DNA of 64,000 nucleotides from Paraplanobispora siamensis (GCF_016863175.1 NZ_BOOJ01000047.1:124001-188000), one strand, 5' to 3'. Counted from the first letter of the stretch, positions 8,272 through 16,171 are shown. Numbers and translations are program-made. Notes: a model not told the origin generated them from the sequence alone.

Positions 8272-9030
8272 TCAAGCGGCGACCAGCAGCGGCTCGGCGC
8301 CGACCAGCCGCATCCCGGCCACGTGGGACTCGGTCACCCTCAGGTTCCGGTTCCCGGTCAGCACGGCGAGCACCCCGACATACCCGTCACCGGGGTCCAG
8401 CGCCCGATAGCTCACCTCGGCGGGGGGGACGTCGAGCGGCCAGCTCAGCAGCTCGGGCCGCTCCTCGGGTCCGCTGACCTCCACCCGGTCCGGCGAGATG
8501 CGCAACCCGTGGCCGGTGGCCTTCAACGCCGCCTCCTTGCGCACCCACACCCGCGCGAAGGCCTCATATCTCTCCGCCTGCGGCAGGGCCTCAAGGGCGC
8601 GGCGCTCGCGTACGGTCAGAGCGCACCGCGCCAGGTCGTCAATGGGGGTCGAGGGGACCAGCTCGACGTCCACGCCCAGCGGTCCCTCGGTGGTCAGCGC
8701 CACGGCGACCCGGTCCCCCGAGTGGGAGACCGAGACGTGCAGCCGGGAGCCGGCCGTGCGGATGTGCGGCTTGCCGTGGTGCCTGGTGCAGTCGGAGCAC
8801 TTGCGCTCGACGACCACGTCCTCGGGACGGATGCCGAGCTGGATCGCGGTCACCGTACGCAGCAGCCACGAGCCGGTCAGGAACCTGCGCCGGTCGGGGT
8901 CGCGGCGGAAGCGCGCGGCCCGCTCCAGCTCCGGCTCGCTGAGCACCTCCGACATGTCCTCGACGGTCTGGTGCCGCGGGTCCGCCCACCACACGTGGCA
9001 TTCACCGGCGCCCAAGATGGGAGCGATCAT
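8272..9030 (-). CDS. Discrete Sfp-type 4'-phosphopantetheinyl transferase
   Basis: 252 residues. Both family signatures are intact: GVDVE (Asp121, Glu123, metal and CoA binding) and WVRKEAALKATG (Glu166 and Lys). The HVSVSHSG segment at 98-105 is the expected CoA-contact strand. It transfers phosphopantetheine from CoA to the Ser of carrier proteins. The ATG at 9030 overlaps the stop of the upstream small gene (ATGA), so translation is coupled. Because the PPTase domain built into the enediyne synthase at 28.3-34.2 kb has lost these acidic residues, this enzyme is a good candidate for activating that synthase, although it could serve other carrier proteins of the cell. Confidence 0.92.
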   Translation of the reverse strand: MIAPILGAGECHVWWADPRHQTVEDMSEVLSEPELERAARFRRDPDRRRFLTGSWLLRTVTAIQLGIRPEDVVVERKCSDCTRHHGKPHIRTAGSRLHVSVSHSGDRVAVALTTEGPLGVDVELVPSTPIDDLARCALTVRERRALEALPQAERYEAFARVWVRKEAALKATGHGLRISPDRVEVSGPEERPELLSWPLDVPPAEVSYRALDPGDGYVGVLAVLTGNRNLRVTESHVAGMRLVGAEPLLVAA

Positions 9031-9335
9031 CACTTCTCCTCCTTCGCTGAGTCCTGTTCGTCGTGCCTTTCGTCGTGCCTGGCGTGCAGGGGGCGGCAGG
9101 TCACCAGTTCCCAGTGGCCGACCTCCGGGTTGGCGAGGATCTCGGTCACCTCGGCGCGGACGTCCGCACTCGTCGTGTCACCGTCCGTACGGACCCGGAT
9201 CACGATGTCCCCGGTGGCCTGGGTGAGGTCCTTGTGCCATCTGCTAGGCAGGAGCGCCATGATCCGGATCCCGTCGATCGGGGAGCTCGGCACCGGCACT
9301 CCGCCGGTACGGCGCATCGTCAGCTGGATCAGCAT
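9030..9335 (-). CDS. Small protein of unknown function coupled to the PPTase
   Basis: 101 residues, not recognised. It has an ordered-looking core (about 20-80, alternating strands and a helix) and a charged tail, HARHDERHDEQDSAKEEK. No signal peptide or metal motif. It overlaps the PPTase start at its 3' end and the 32-codon gene at its 5' end, giving a tightly coupled three-gene unit. Confidence 0.6.
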   Translation of the reverse strand: MLIQLTMRRTGGVPVPSSPIDGIRIMALLPSRWHKDLTQATGDIVIRVRTDGDTTSADVRAEVTEILANPEVGHWELVTCRPLHARHDERHDEQDSAKEEK

Positions 9336-9427
9336 GGTTCAGCGGCCCTGCCCCTCCTGCGCGCCGACGCCCGCGGCGCGCCGCAGACGGGCCGGCCGCC
9401 GGTCGTCGGGTCCACCGGGCTGTTCAT
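9329..9427 (-). CDS. Possible 32-residue peptide
   Basis: A very short frame that starts at an ATG with an excellent ribosome site (AGGAGG, 7 bases before the ATG) and ends 7 bp inside the start of the next gene. The product is basic and ends GRAAEPC, with one further Cys in the middle. It may be a real micro-protein or only a leader for coupled translation of the downstream genes. No homologue is recognised. Confidence 0.4.
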   Translation of the reverse strand: MNSPVDPTTGGRPVCGAPRASARRRGRAAEPC

Positions 9428-9631
9428 GTGCCACCTCCTGGAGTGGTCTGCTGCGGTCTTTTCGCACTTCCCACTCTGGGACCCGGCCCGGCCGCGGACC
9501 AGCGCCGCGCGAGGCAGGAAACTGCACGTGGACCGCCACATGCTGTCAACCGGAGATCCCGATCACCCGTTCTCCGTGGTCAACGCGTTAGCCTGATACC
9601 GGGACGACCCCGGACGGAGGCGTGGACGCAC

Positions 9632-9979
9632 ATGAGTGAGACCGACCCGCACATCCACGTCGAGCAGAAGGTGATGCAGGCCGGCGCCACCTACCGCAAT
9701 GTGATCACCTCGATGGTGGGCCGCGCGCCCGATGCCCCGAGCGTCGTCACCACCGGCTGCGGACTCGAGGTCCCCTACGCGATGACCTCCACCCGCCCGG
9801 AGAGCGTCACCTGCCTCGCCTGCCGGGAGCACGCCTGCCAGGAGTACCTGCGCTTCGCCGAACAGGTTCAGCGCCTGAGCCGGATGCCCGGCGCCCCCTT
9901 CACCGGCGCCCAGGGGGCCGAGGCCGCGCAGTGGGCCCGGGACGTCGCCGAGAGGTTCTCCACCCGGCACGACGACTGA
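9632..9979 (+). CDS. Small soluble protein with clustered cysteines, unknown function
   Basis: 115 residues, not recognised. It contains four Cys in the middle (TGCGLEV, then TCLACREHAC) in a CxxC-x3-C arrangement that could bind zinc. There is no signal peptide. An in-frame codon at 9428 would extend it, but the ATG at 9632 has CGGAGG upstream and the extension is low-complexity. It is divergent from the PPTase unit. Confidence 0.6.
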   Translation: MSETDPHIHVEQKVMQAGATYRNVITSMVGRAPDAPSVVTTGCGLEVPYAMTSTRPESVTCLACREHACQEYLRFAEQVQRLSRMPGAPFTGAQGAEAAQWARDVAERFSTRHDD

Positions 9980-10078
9980 ACCGGCCCCGAGCCGGCCCCT
10001 GAACCGGCCCCCCCTGAACCGGCCTCCCTGAACCGGCCCCCTGAACCGGCCCTGAACCAGCCCCCCTGAACCGGCCAC
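9976..10078. repeat. Degenerate short tandem repeats of CTGAACCGGCC
   Basis: About seven imperfect copies of an 11-16 bp unit centred on CTGAACCGGCC, starting at the stop codon of the small Cys protein and running to the 3' side of the TetR gene. Strand-asymmetric (C-rich on +). No function seen. Confidence 0.75.
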
Positions 10079-10107
10079 CGTGCGGGGCCCTCACCCCACG
10101 CCGGTGA

Positions 10108-10860
10108 TCATTTCCGGTCGTGACGCCGGCGGGTGCGGCGCCGGATCAGCGCCTCGACGCCGTCGAGCAGGAGGTCGAGGCCGAAGGTGAAGTCGGCGTC
10201 CTCGACCCAGTCCTCGGAGCGGCCGAGCAGTCCGGAGCTCATCATGGCGGACAGGGTCGGATACGCCTGAGGGTCGAGCACCTCGGCGAGGATCTCGCCG
10301 TACTCGGCGGCCCCGGCGATCCCGGCCTCGCCCTCCCGGCCGCCGGCACCCGTCGCGTGCACCAGCGTGGCGCTGGTCAGCGCGTAGCCGGTGAGCGCGG
10401 TGACGGTGTTGAACTTCTCGCCGTCGTCGAGCGGCGTCTCGCCGAGCGCCTGCAGGGCCCGGTCCAGCCACCTCAGGCGCTGCGGGCCCGCGGGCGGTGT
10501 GTCGCCCTGGATCGACAGCAGCCACGGGCGTGCGAGCAGTATGTCGCGGTTGGCCCGGGTCCAGGCGGCGAGATAGTCCCGCCAGGTCAGGCCGCCGGGG
10601 TCCGGGGGCGGCGGCACGGCGCTGTCGGCCATCACGATCAGCAGGTCGTCCTTGTTGCCGACGTAGCGGTACAGCGCCATCGGCGCGACGCCCAGCCGCG
10701 TGGCGACGGCGCTCATGGAGACGCCCGCCAGCCCCTCGGCGTCGGCGATCTCGATGGCGGCCGCCGTGATCGCGGCGAGGTCCAGGCGCGGCCGCGGCCC
10801 CCGGCGCGGTACGGGTTCACGTCCCCACATGCGGGCCACGACGGGCGGGAGTTGCGCCAT
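10108..10860 (-). CDS. TetR-family transcriptional regulator
   Basis: 250 residues. The N-terminal helix-turn-helix lies near residues 25-75 (GVSMSAVATRLGVAPMALYRYVGNK split over two helices), followed by a TetR_C-type ligand domain. The ATG at 10860 is chosen for its GAGAGGAGG ribosome site; an upstream codon at 10896 is less likely. It is divergent from a GNAT acetyltransferase, and the 120-bp gap holds a clear inverted repeat, so it probably represses itself and the acetyltransferase. Ligand unknown. Confidence 0.88.
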   Translation of the reverse strand: MAQLPPVVARMWGREPVPRRGPRPRLDLAAITAAAIEIADAEGLAGVSMSAVATRLGVAPMALYRYVGNKDDLLIVMADSAVPPPPDPGGLTWRDYLAAWTRANRDILLARPWLLSIQGDTPPAGPQRLRWLDRALQALGETPLDDGEKFNTVTALTGYALTSATLVHATGAGGREGEAGIAGAAEYGEILAEVLDPQAYPTLSAMMSSGLLGRSEDWVEDADFTFGLDLLLDGVEALIRRRTRRRHDRK

Positions 10861-10901
10861 GGGCCTCCTCTCGATGTCGGAGATGTTATGGCCCAATAAC
10901 T

Positions 10902-10942
10902 GTGTACGTCATACACTATAAGTGGTACATAGTTTATGACGT
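10902..10942. promoter_or_regulatory. Putative TetR operator in divergent promoter region
   Basis: An AT-richer island between the TetR gene and the acetyltransferase. It holds the perfect repeat GTGTA-N5-TACAC (10902-10916) and a wider pair ACGTCATA (10906-10913) / TATGACGT (10935-10942). Symmetry and position suit autoregulation by the adjacent TetR protein. Confidence 0.55.
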
Positions 10943-10982
10943 CCGTGATCCCCCGGCACGCCGCCACCCAAGGGAGGCATTG

Positions 10983-11657
10983 ATGGAGATCCGCAGCATG
11001 GAGATCCACAGCATGGAGATCCGCAGCTTTGTCGAGACCGACCGCACCGAGCTGCGCGAACTGTTCGCCCGGGCCGGCGAAGGAGCCCCGACCGAATCCC
11101 TGTGGGGCCACCGGGATTCCGAGGCGGCCGTCTACCTGGATCCGTACATGGACCTGGAGCCGCACTCGTTGCTGCTGGCCGTGGCCGACGGAGCCCCGGT
11201 CGGCTATCTGACGGGATGCCCGGACAGCTCGGAGTTCCCCAGCGAGGCCGACCGAATAGACCGGGCCGTCAAGAAGCACTGGCCGGCCTTCCGGCTGCGG
11301 GCCGCGGCCTTCTTCGGCCGCGCCGTGCTCGACATGGCGAGGGCGGGAATCCGGCGGGAGCCCACCGCCGGAGACTTCACCGACACCCGGTGGCCGGCGC
11401 ACCTGCACATCGCCGTGGTGCCTGCGGCACGCGGAACCGGCGCCGCGGACGCGCTGATGAACCACTGGCTCGACCGGCTCAGGCAGGCCGGCTCTCCCGG
11501 ATGCCACCTGCAGACCCTGGTTGAGAACACCCGCGCGGTGCGCTTCTTCGAACGCGCGGGCTTCCTCCGCCACGGCCCGACGCCGGTGGTGCCCGGCCTC
11601 AGGTACGACGGCCGGCGGCTCCACCAGCAGACGATGGTCTGGAGCCCGCAAGGGTGA
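10983..11657 (+). CDS. GNAT-family N-acetyltransferase
   Basis: 224 residues. The GNAT acetyl-CoA motif region is visible as VVPAARGTGAADALMNHW and the later ENTRAVRFFERAGF. It probably acetylates a small amine or a protein N-terminus; the substrate is unknown. The start is unusual: three in-frame ATGs sit in three tandem 15-bp repeats encoding MEIRS/MEIHS/MEIRS (10983-11027). The AGGGAGG site is best placed for the first. It lies opposite the TetR gene across the putative operator. Confidence 0.85.
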   Translation: MEIRSMEIHSMEIRSFVETDRTELRELFARAGEGAPTESLWGHRDSEAAVYLDPYMDLEPHSLLLAVADGAPVGYLTGCPDSSEFPSEADRIDRAVKKHWPAFRLRAAAFFGRAVLDMARAGIRREPTAGDFTDTRWPAHLHIAVVPAARGTGAADALMNHWLDRLRQAGSPGCHLQTLVENTRAVRFFERAGFLRHGPTPVVPGLRYDGRRLHQQTMVWSPQG

Positions 11658-11726
11658 ACGGACGGGAACGACGAGGGGTCCACTTCCTGTTTTTTCACGC
11701 GGGGGTCCGGTGACAGACTGCCGATC

Positions 11727-12239
11727 ATGAGCGCTGAACAGTCCTCTGTCACGATCCGGCCCTACCGAGACGAGGACCGGGACGCCGTCCTCGCGCTGGC
11801 CCCGCGCCTGACCGAGGGGGTCGCGACCTGGCGGGACGCCGCTGCCGTCGCCGAGGCCGTGCGCGGCTGGGTCGCCGGGTCCCTGGAGCAGGGCGACGAC
11901 GACGGTAACGGCGTGCTGGTGGCGGTCCGCGACGGCCGCGTCGCGGGATTCGTCACCATGGCCGCCCGGCGGCACTTCACCGGCCAGATGGACGCCTACA
12001 TCGGCGAGCTCGTCGTCAGCGCCGGGGCGGAGCGCACGGGCGTCGGACGCGCCCTGGTGGAGGCCGCCGAGTCCTGGGCGCGCGACCGCGGCCTGCGGCG
12101 CATCACGCTGGAGACCGGCGCGGCCAACGCCCGCGCCCGGAGCTTCTACCGGGCGCTGGGGTACGCCGAGGAGGAGGTACGGCTGAGCAAGCCGGTGCCG
12201 GCCGGCGACGACGCGGCGTCCCGGGCCCAGGAGGAGTGA
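11727..12239 (+). CDS. GNAT-family N-acetyltransferase
   Basis: 170 residues with a complete GNAT fold: IGELVVSAGAERTGVGRALV holds the V/I-x-x-x-x-R/Q-x-x-G-x-G/A acetyl-CoA loop and ARSFYRALGY the C-terminal signature. Substrate unknown. No good ribosome site precedes the ATG at 11727, so the transcript could be leaderless. It lies 69 bp after the first acetyltransferase on the same strand. Confidence 0.85.
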   Translation: MSAEQSSVTIRPYRDEDRDAVLALAPRLTEGVATWRDAAAVAEAVRGWVAGSLEQGDDDGNGVLVAVRDGRVAGFVTMAARRHFTGQMDAYIGELVVSAGAERTGVGRALVEAAESWARDRGLRRITLETGAANARARSFYRALGYAEEEVRLSKPVPAGDDAASRAQEE

Positions 12240-12401
12240 GTCCTGAGTTCGGTCTGTGGCGGTTGCCCGGCGGGGCTTGGGCGATGGCCGGGGTGAGCGG
12301 CTCGGCGTCGGTCTGTCTGCCCAGGCGGGCGCCCTGGTGGAGGCAGGCGGCCGGGCCGGTCGGCGATCCTGACCTATCGTGCGGTCGCAAAGGGTGGCGA
12401 G

Positions 12402-12663
12402 GTCGTCGGTCACCTCGGCCCCAGCCACCCGTCGCCGCGTGCGCCCTGACGTTGCGGGGGCAGGCTCGTCGGTCACATCTCGATCCCAGCCGCCCGTCGC
12501 CGCGCGTGCCCTGACGTTGCGGGGGCAGACCCATCTGCTGTGAGGCGCAACCCGGGTGGGCGACAGGCGGCCGGCCGCGGACGTGCCCTGACCTGGCGGG
12601 GGCAGACCCATCTGCTGTGAGGCGCAGCCCGGGCGGGCGACAGGCGGCCGGCCGCGGACGTGC
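12402..12663. repeat. Degenerate tandem repeat block in a 530-bp gene-free gap
   Basis: The gap 12240-12769 has no convincing gene. It contains two near-identical 77-bp units (12505-12581 and 12582-12658, with a 5-bp start of a third), each including GGGGGCAGACCCATCTGCTG. Upstream are two related units of about 64 bp (from 12402 and 12465) sharing GCCCTGACGTTGCGGGGGC. Function unknown; it may be a decayed mobile or regulatory element. Confidence 0.8.
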
Positions 12664-12769
12664 ACCACGGGTGGGTTCACCCGTCCGGCACGCACCGCCG
12701 TACGGCTCTCCGCTTCAGGACTCACCCGTCCGGGTCACGGGGTGTCCCCGGCGGAGCGCGGCAGAGGGG

Positions 12770-14425
12770 TCAGAGGGGGACGTTGCCGTGCTTGCGCGGC
12801 GTCGCCTGCTTGCGCTTGTCGCGGAGCATGGCCAGGCCGCGGGCGACGGCCGAGCGGGTGTCGGCTGGGTCGATCACGTCGTCGACCAGTCCCCGTTCCG
12901 CGGCGTAGTTCGGGTGCACGAGCTCCTCGCTGTACTCCTCCACGAGTCGCGCGCGCAGCGCGGCGGGGTCGGCGGCGGCGGCCAGCTCGCGGCGGTGGAT
13001 GACGTTGACCGCCCCCTCGGCTCCCATGACGGCGATCTCGTTGGTCGGCCACGCCAGTGACAGGTCGGTGCCGATGGAACGGGAGTCCATCACGATGTAG
13101 GCGCCGCCGTACGCCTTGCGCACGATGACCTGGATGCGGGGGACGCTCGCCTCGCAGTAGGCGTACAGCAGCTTGGCGCCGTGCCTGATGATCCCGTCGT
13201 ACTCCTGGTCGGTGCCCGGCAGGAAACCGGGGACGTCGACGAGGGTCACCAGCGGGATGCCGAACGCGTCGCAGAAGCGTACGAATCGTGCGGCCTTCTG
13301 CGAGGCGGCCACGTCGAGCACCCCCGCCAGCACCATGGGCTGGTTGCCGACGATGCCGACCACCTCGCCGTCGATCCTGGCCAGCGCGCAGATCACGTTC
13401 TGCGCCCAGCCCTCGTGCAGCTCCAGGAAGTCCCCCTCGTCCACCAGTTCGGTGATCACCAGGCGCATGTCGTAGGGCTTGTTCGGCTCGACGGGGACGA
13501 TCTCGGCCAGCCGGGGGCGCGTGTCCGCCGCCGCGCCGCAGGAGGGCAGCGCGGGCGGGAGCGCGAGGTTGTTGCTCGGCAGCATGGAGACGAGATAGCG
13601 GACGTCCTCCAGGCAGCTCTCCTCGTCGTCGTGCACGAACGTGGCCAGACCCGACCGGGTGCCGTGCACCTGCGCGCCGCCGAGCTGGGCGTGGGTCACG
13701 CTCTCCCCCGTCACCGCCTCCACGACGTCCGGCCCCGTCAGGTAGAGCTGGGCGGTGTCGTGGACCATGAAGGTGAAGTCCGCCAGGGCCGTGGAGTAGG
13801 CCGCCCCTCCGGCGCACGGCCCGAGCACGACGCTGATCTGCGGGATCACCCCGGACGCCTGGACGTTGCGCTGGAAAATCCCGCCGTACCCGTTGAGCGA
13901 CATCACCCCCTCCTGGATCCGGGCGCCCCCGCTGTCGTTCAGCCCGATGAAGGGGGAGCCGGTGGACAGGGCCAGGTCCATCACCTTCTGGATCTTCAAC
14001 GCGTGCGCCTCGCCGAGCGAGCCGCCAAAGATGGTGAAGTCCTGGGCGTAGACGAAGACGCGGCGGCCGTCGATCGTGCCCGAACCGGCCACCACCCCGT
14101 CGGTGTGCGGGCGCTGTCTCTCCATGCCGAGGCCGTGCGCCTGGTGCCGCCGGAACATGTCGATCTCGACGAAGGAGTCCTCGTCGAGCAGCAGGTCGAG
14201 CCGCTCGCGCGCCGTACGTTTGCCCAGGGAGTGCTGGCGGTCGACCGCCTGGCTGCGACCGGCGACGATCCTGTCACGAAGACGGTCCCGCTCCTCGCGA
14301 AGCCTGCGCATGGAACGGGACCGCGGCCGATCCGGCACCGGCGCCGGAGGCGGGACCGGCAGGCTGCGGATGTGTTCTCCGGCCGGTGCCGGCACCGGCG
14401 CGCGATCGAGTTCCGAGATGCTCAT
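12770..14425 (-). CDS. Acyl-CoA carboxylase carboxyltransferase (beta) subunit, propionyl-CoA carboxylase type
   Basis: 551 residues matching the PccB/AccD5 family from about residue 50 to the end, including the typical C-terminus PRKHGNVPL. It transfers carboxyl from biotin on the alpha subunit to acetyl- or propionyl-CoA, making malonyl- or methylmalonyl-CoA. Oxyanion-type Gly clusters are visible (NDSGGARIQEG in the biotin half, CAGGAAY, and SRSIGTDL later). An unusual Pro-rich extension of about 35 residues precedes the core. No alpha (biotin) or epsilon subunit is adjacent. It could raise extender supply for polyketides, or act in central metabolism. Confidence 0.88.
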   Translation of the reverse strand: MSISELDRAPVPAPAGEHIRSLPVPPPAPVPDRPRSRSMRRLREERDRLRDRIVAGRSQAVDRQHSLGKRTARERLDLLLDEDSFVEIDMFRRHQAHGLGMERQRPHTDGVVAGSGTIDGRRVFVYAQDFTIFGGSLGEAHALKIQKVMDLALSTGSPFIGLNDSGGARIQEGVMSLNGYGGIFQRNVQASGVIPQISVVLGPCAGGAAYSTALADFTFMVHDTAQLYLTGPDVVEAVTGESVTHAQLGGAQVHGTRSGLATFVHDDEESCLEDVRYLVSMLPSNNLALPPALPSCGAAADTRPRLAEIVPVEPNKPYDMRLVITELVDEGDFLELHEGWAQNVICALARIDGEVVGIVGNQPMVLAGVLDVAASQKAARFVRFCDAFGIPLVTLVDVPGFLPGTDQEYDGIIRHGAKLLYAYCEASVPRIQVIVRKAYGGAYIVMDSRSIGTDLSLAWPTNEIAVMGAEGAVNVIHRRELAAAADPAALRARLVEEYSEELVHPNYAAERGLVDDVIDPADTRSAVARGLAMLRDKRKQATPRKHGNVPL

Positions 14426-14540
14426 TGACGCTCCTCCCTCGGGGTCGCACCCGCCGGCGTGGCGGCCGGATCCGGGTGCTCACGACGACGGGGCCGATGC
14501 GACTCCAATCCTCACCAGTCAATGATCGCGAGCCGTTCCA

Positions 14541-14583
14541 TGTCACCTTGTCGCGTGCTGACCAGGCGACATACCAGGTGACA
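14541..14583. promoter_or_regulatory. Inverted repeat in the divergent region before the repeat peptide
   Basis: The 418-bp gap 14426-14843 separates the carboxylase from the peptide gene. It contains TGTCACCT (14541-14548) facing AGGTGACA (14576-14583), with an extra GTCGC/GCGAC pair inside. Two related ACTTTCCTG / AGTTTCCTG segments lie further downstream. A regulator site is plausible. No gene is seen in this gap. Confidence 0.4.
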
Positions 14584-14843
14584 GGGCCGGCGCCGATCCC
14601 CCGGCGCCGGCCGCCGCACTTTCCTGCCACCGTCTCCCGGCACCGGCCGCTGCAGTTTCCTGTCACCGCCCCCCACGCGCGACGCGCATACGCGCCCCCA
14701 TCCGGGGCAGGCGTGGCAGGAAGCGGAAACCCCCGTGCAGCTTGCTGCCCTCGATATCTCTGGTTCACGCCTCGCCAAAGTCGCAGAGTTGTACTTGCAA
14801 GGCGAACACGCCAAGCAAAAACACTCTAGAAAGAGGCATTGAA

Positions 14844-15116
14844 ATGACGAACAACATTGTTTCCAAGAAGATTTCCAAGAACATCGCCGCCTGGGCCCTC
14901 GCTCTTGCCGCCAGCGGCGTGGTGTGGAGCTTCGGGAGCGACGCCCTGAACGTGGCCACCGGCACCTCGCCGCAGGCCGTGGTGGTGGCGGACGGCAACA
15001 CCTGGCCGGGCGTGGCGGACACCGACGGCAACACCTGGCCCGGCGCGCAGGGCACGGACGGCAACACCTGGCCGGGTGTCGCCGGCACCGACGGAAACAC
15101 CTGGCCCGGCGCCTGA
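14844..15116 (+). CDS. Small exported peptide with four DGNTWPG repeats
   Basis: 90 residues. A basic start (KKISKN) and hydrophobic stretch (about 14-35) form a signal peptide or membrane anchor. From residue 50 to the end there are three full 11-residue units, DGNTWPG followed by VADT, AQGT and VAGT, then a final DGNTWPGA at the C-terminus. The DNA period is exactly 33 bp from 14991. The ribosome site GAAAGAGG precedes the ATG. The design, a leader followed by repeated identical cores with variable spacers, recalls multi-core RiPP precursors or repeat signalling peptides. No known family is recognised. The next genes (on the other strand) are a DUF3592 protein, a TrmB/LuxR regulator and a YcaO-like protein. 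Confidence 0.8.
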   Translation: MTNNIVSKKISKNIAAWALALAASGVVWSFGSDALNVATGTSPQAVVVADGNTWPGVADTDGNTWPGAQGTDGNTWPGVAGTDGNTWPGA

Positions 15117-15477
15117 AAATTGATTCCCCCTTGACCGGAATTCATTGGAGAATAAGAAGGGAAAAGCCTCTGGAATAACACCGAACCGACCGGACGACCA
15201 CCGGTCCGATTAACCGGAAGCACCAGAGCACCATCCGACCACCGGCCGTCAGACCCCCACAGCGCTCGACGTCACATTCCGAGCGGGGTCCGCAGGGAAG
15301 AGCCCGGCACCGACGGGACACGGCCACCGAGGCGACAGGCAGCCGGCAGCGCGCCCGCCTCTCCCCCGAGAAGACATCGCGCACCACGCGGCGATATCAC
15401 GCTGCCCCGAACCGGCCCGGCGACTCGACCGGCCCGGAGCACACGACCACGACACCGGAGGTGACAGGCACGCCTGG

Positions 15478-15620
15478 AAGAACGCGGACGACCGGAGAGA
15501 CCGAGAAGACCAGGAGGACTGAAGGACCTGGAAGGACTGCACCGACCGAGAGGACCGGAGAGAAGGAGAGAACCGAGAGCACTGGGACCCCCTGGCAGCC
15601 GGCAAGACGGAGAACGGAGA
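15478..15620 (+). other. Purine-rich tract in a 640-bp gene-free region
   Basis: Between the repeat peptide and the DUF3592 gene (15117-15760) no convincing gene is found. About 140 bases are dominated by G and A on the + strand, in recurring GGACCGGAGAG- and GAAGGACTG-like words. The translated frame is a monotonous Arg/Thr/Glu string, which argues against coding. Confidence 0.6.
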
Positions 15621-15637
15621 GAGGAGCCGACGACACG

Positions 15638-15692
15638 ACGAGAACCCGTGGTCCCCACGACCGGCAAGGTCGCGGGGACCACGGGTTCTCGT
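15638..15692. terminator. Large intrinsic terminator hairpin
   Basis: Perfect 19-bp inverted repeat (arms 15638-15656 and 15674-15692, ACGAGAACCCGTGGTCCCC and complement), with an inner CGACC/GGTCG stem. It lies between convergent genes and can end transcription from either side. Confidence 0.8.
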
Positions 15693-15760
15693 ACGTCCAT
15701 GCCTTCAAGCCCGCAACGGCATGCTCACCGATGCCCTGTCCGTACAGTCGGGAGCCCGCC

Positions 15761-16171
15761 TCACAACCAGGAGCCGGCCACGGCGACCAGGGAGGCAACC
15801 AGGACGACCGCCCCGACGATCATGAACAGCACGCTGCGGAGCACACCCCTGCCGCCCACCCCGTCCAGACGGGCGTGCCGGGGTCGCTCGGGGTCGTAGA
15901 CCACCATGACCTGCTGGCCCGGACGGACCGGCGACGGGTTGGAGCCCAGATCCGACTCGGTCTCCATCACAAAGCCCTGCACCGTCTGGAACTGCAGGGT
16001 GGGGTAGTACACACCGTTGTCGCCGCCGGACCAGCGCAGTCCCACGACGAGGCCCGGCACCCGCACCCCGTGCCGCCGTAACCGCTGCCCGACGACCATC
16101 ACGCGGACGCCGATCCCGGCGAAGATCGCTCCGAACACGATTCCAAACAATGGCACGGTGTTCACGTCCAC
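15761..16171 (-). CDS. DUF3592-type membrane protein
   Basis: 136 residues with a transmembrane helix at each end (about 6-26 and 110-132) and a soluble beta-rich middle (YYPTLQFQT, PGQQVMVVYDPERP) typical of DUF3592 proteins. Function unknown. The GTG at 16171 is chosen because GAAGGAGG lies just upstream; the longer frame to 16327 is non-coding in character. It lies 165 bp downstream of the TrmB/LuxR-type regulator. Confidence 0.7.
   Translation of the reverse strand: MDVNTVPLFGIVFGAIFAGIGVRVMVVGQRLRRHGVRVPGLVVGLRWSGGDNGVYYPTLQFQTVQGFVMETESDLGSNPSPVRPGQQVMVVYDPERPRHARLDGVGGRGVLRSVLFMIVGAVVLVASLVAVAGSWL

Noticed and set aside
12402-12663. CRISPR-like array
   Set aside because: Repeat units are adjacent without unique spacers and are too long; no cas genes.
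10713-12725. Long - strand frame over the repeats and acetyltransferases
   Set aside because: Overlaps intact TetR and GNAT genes; the apparent repeats RNVRARAATGGW only reflect DNA repeats.
14844-15116. Chromoprotein apoprotein for the enediyne
   Set aside because: Too short, repetitive, with no cysteines and no beta-sandwich pattern of the known apoproteins.
15461-16081. + strand frame over the purine-rich tract
   Set aside because: Low-complexity Arg/Thr/Glu string with no ribosome site, crossing a terminator hairpin and the DUF3592 gene.
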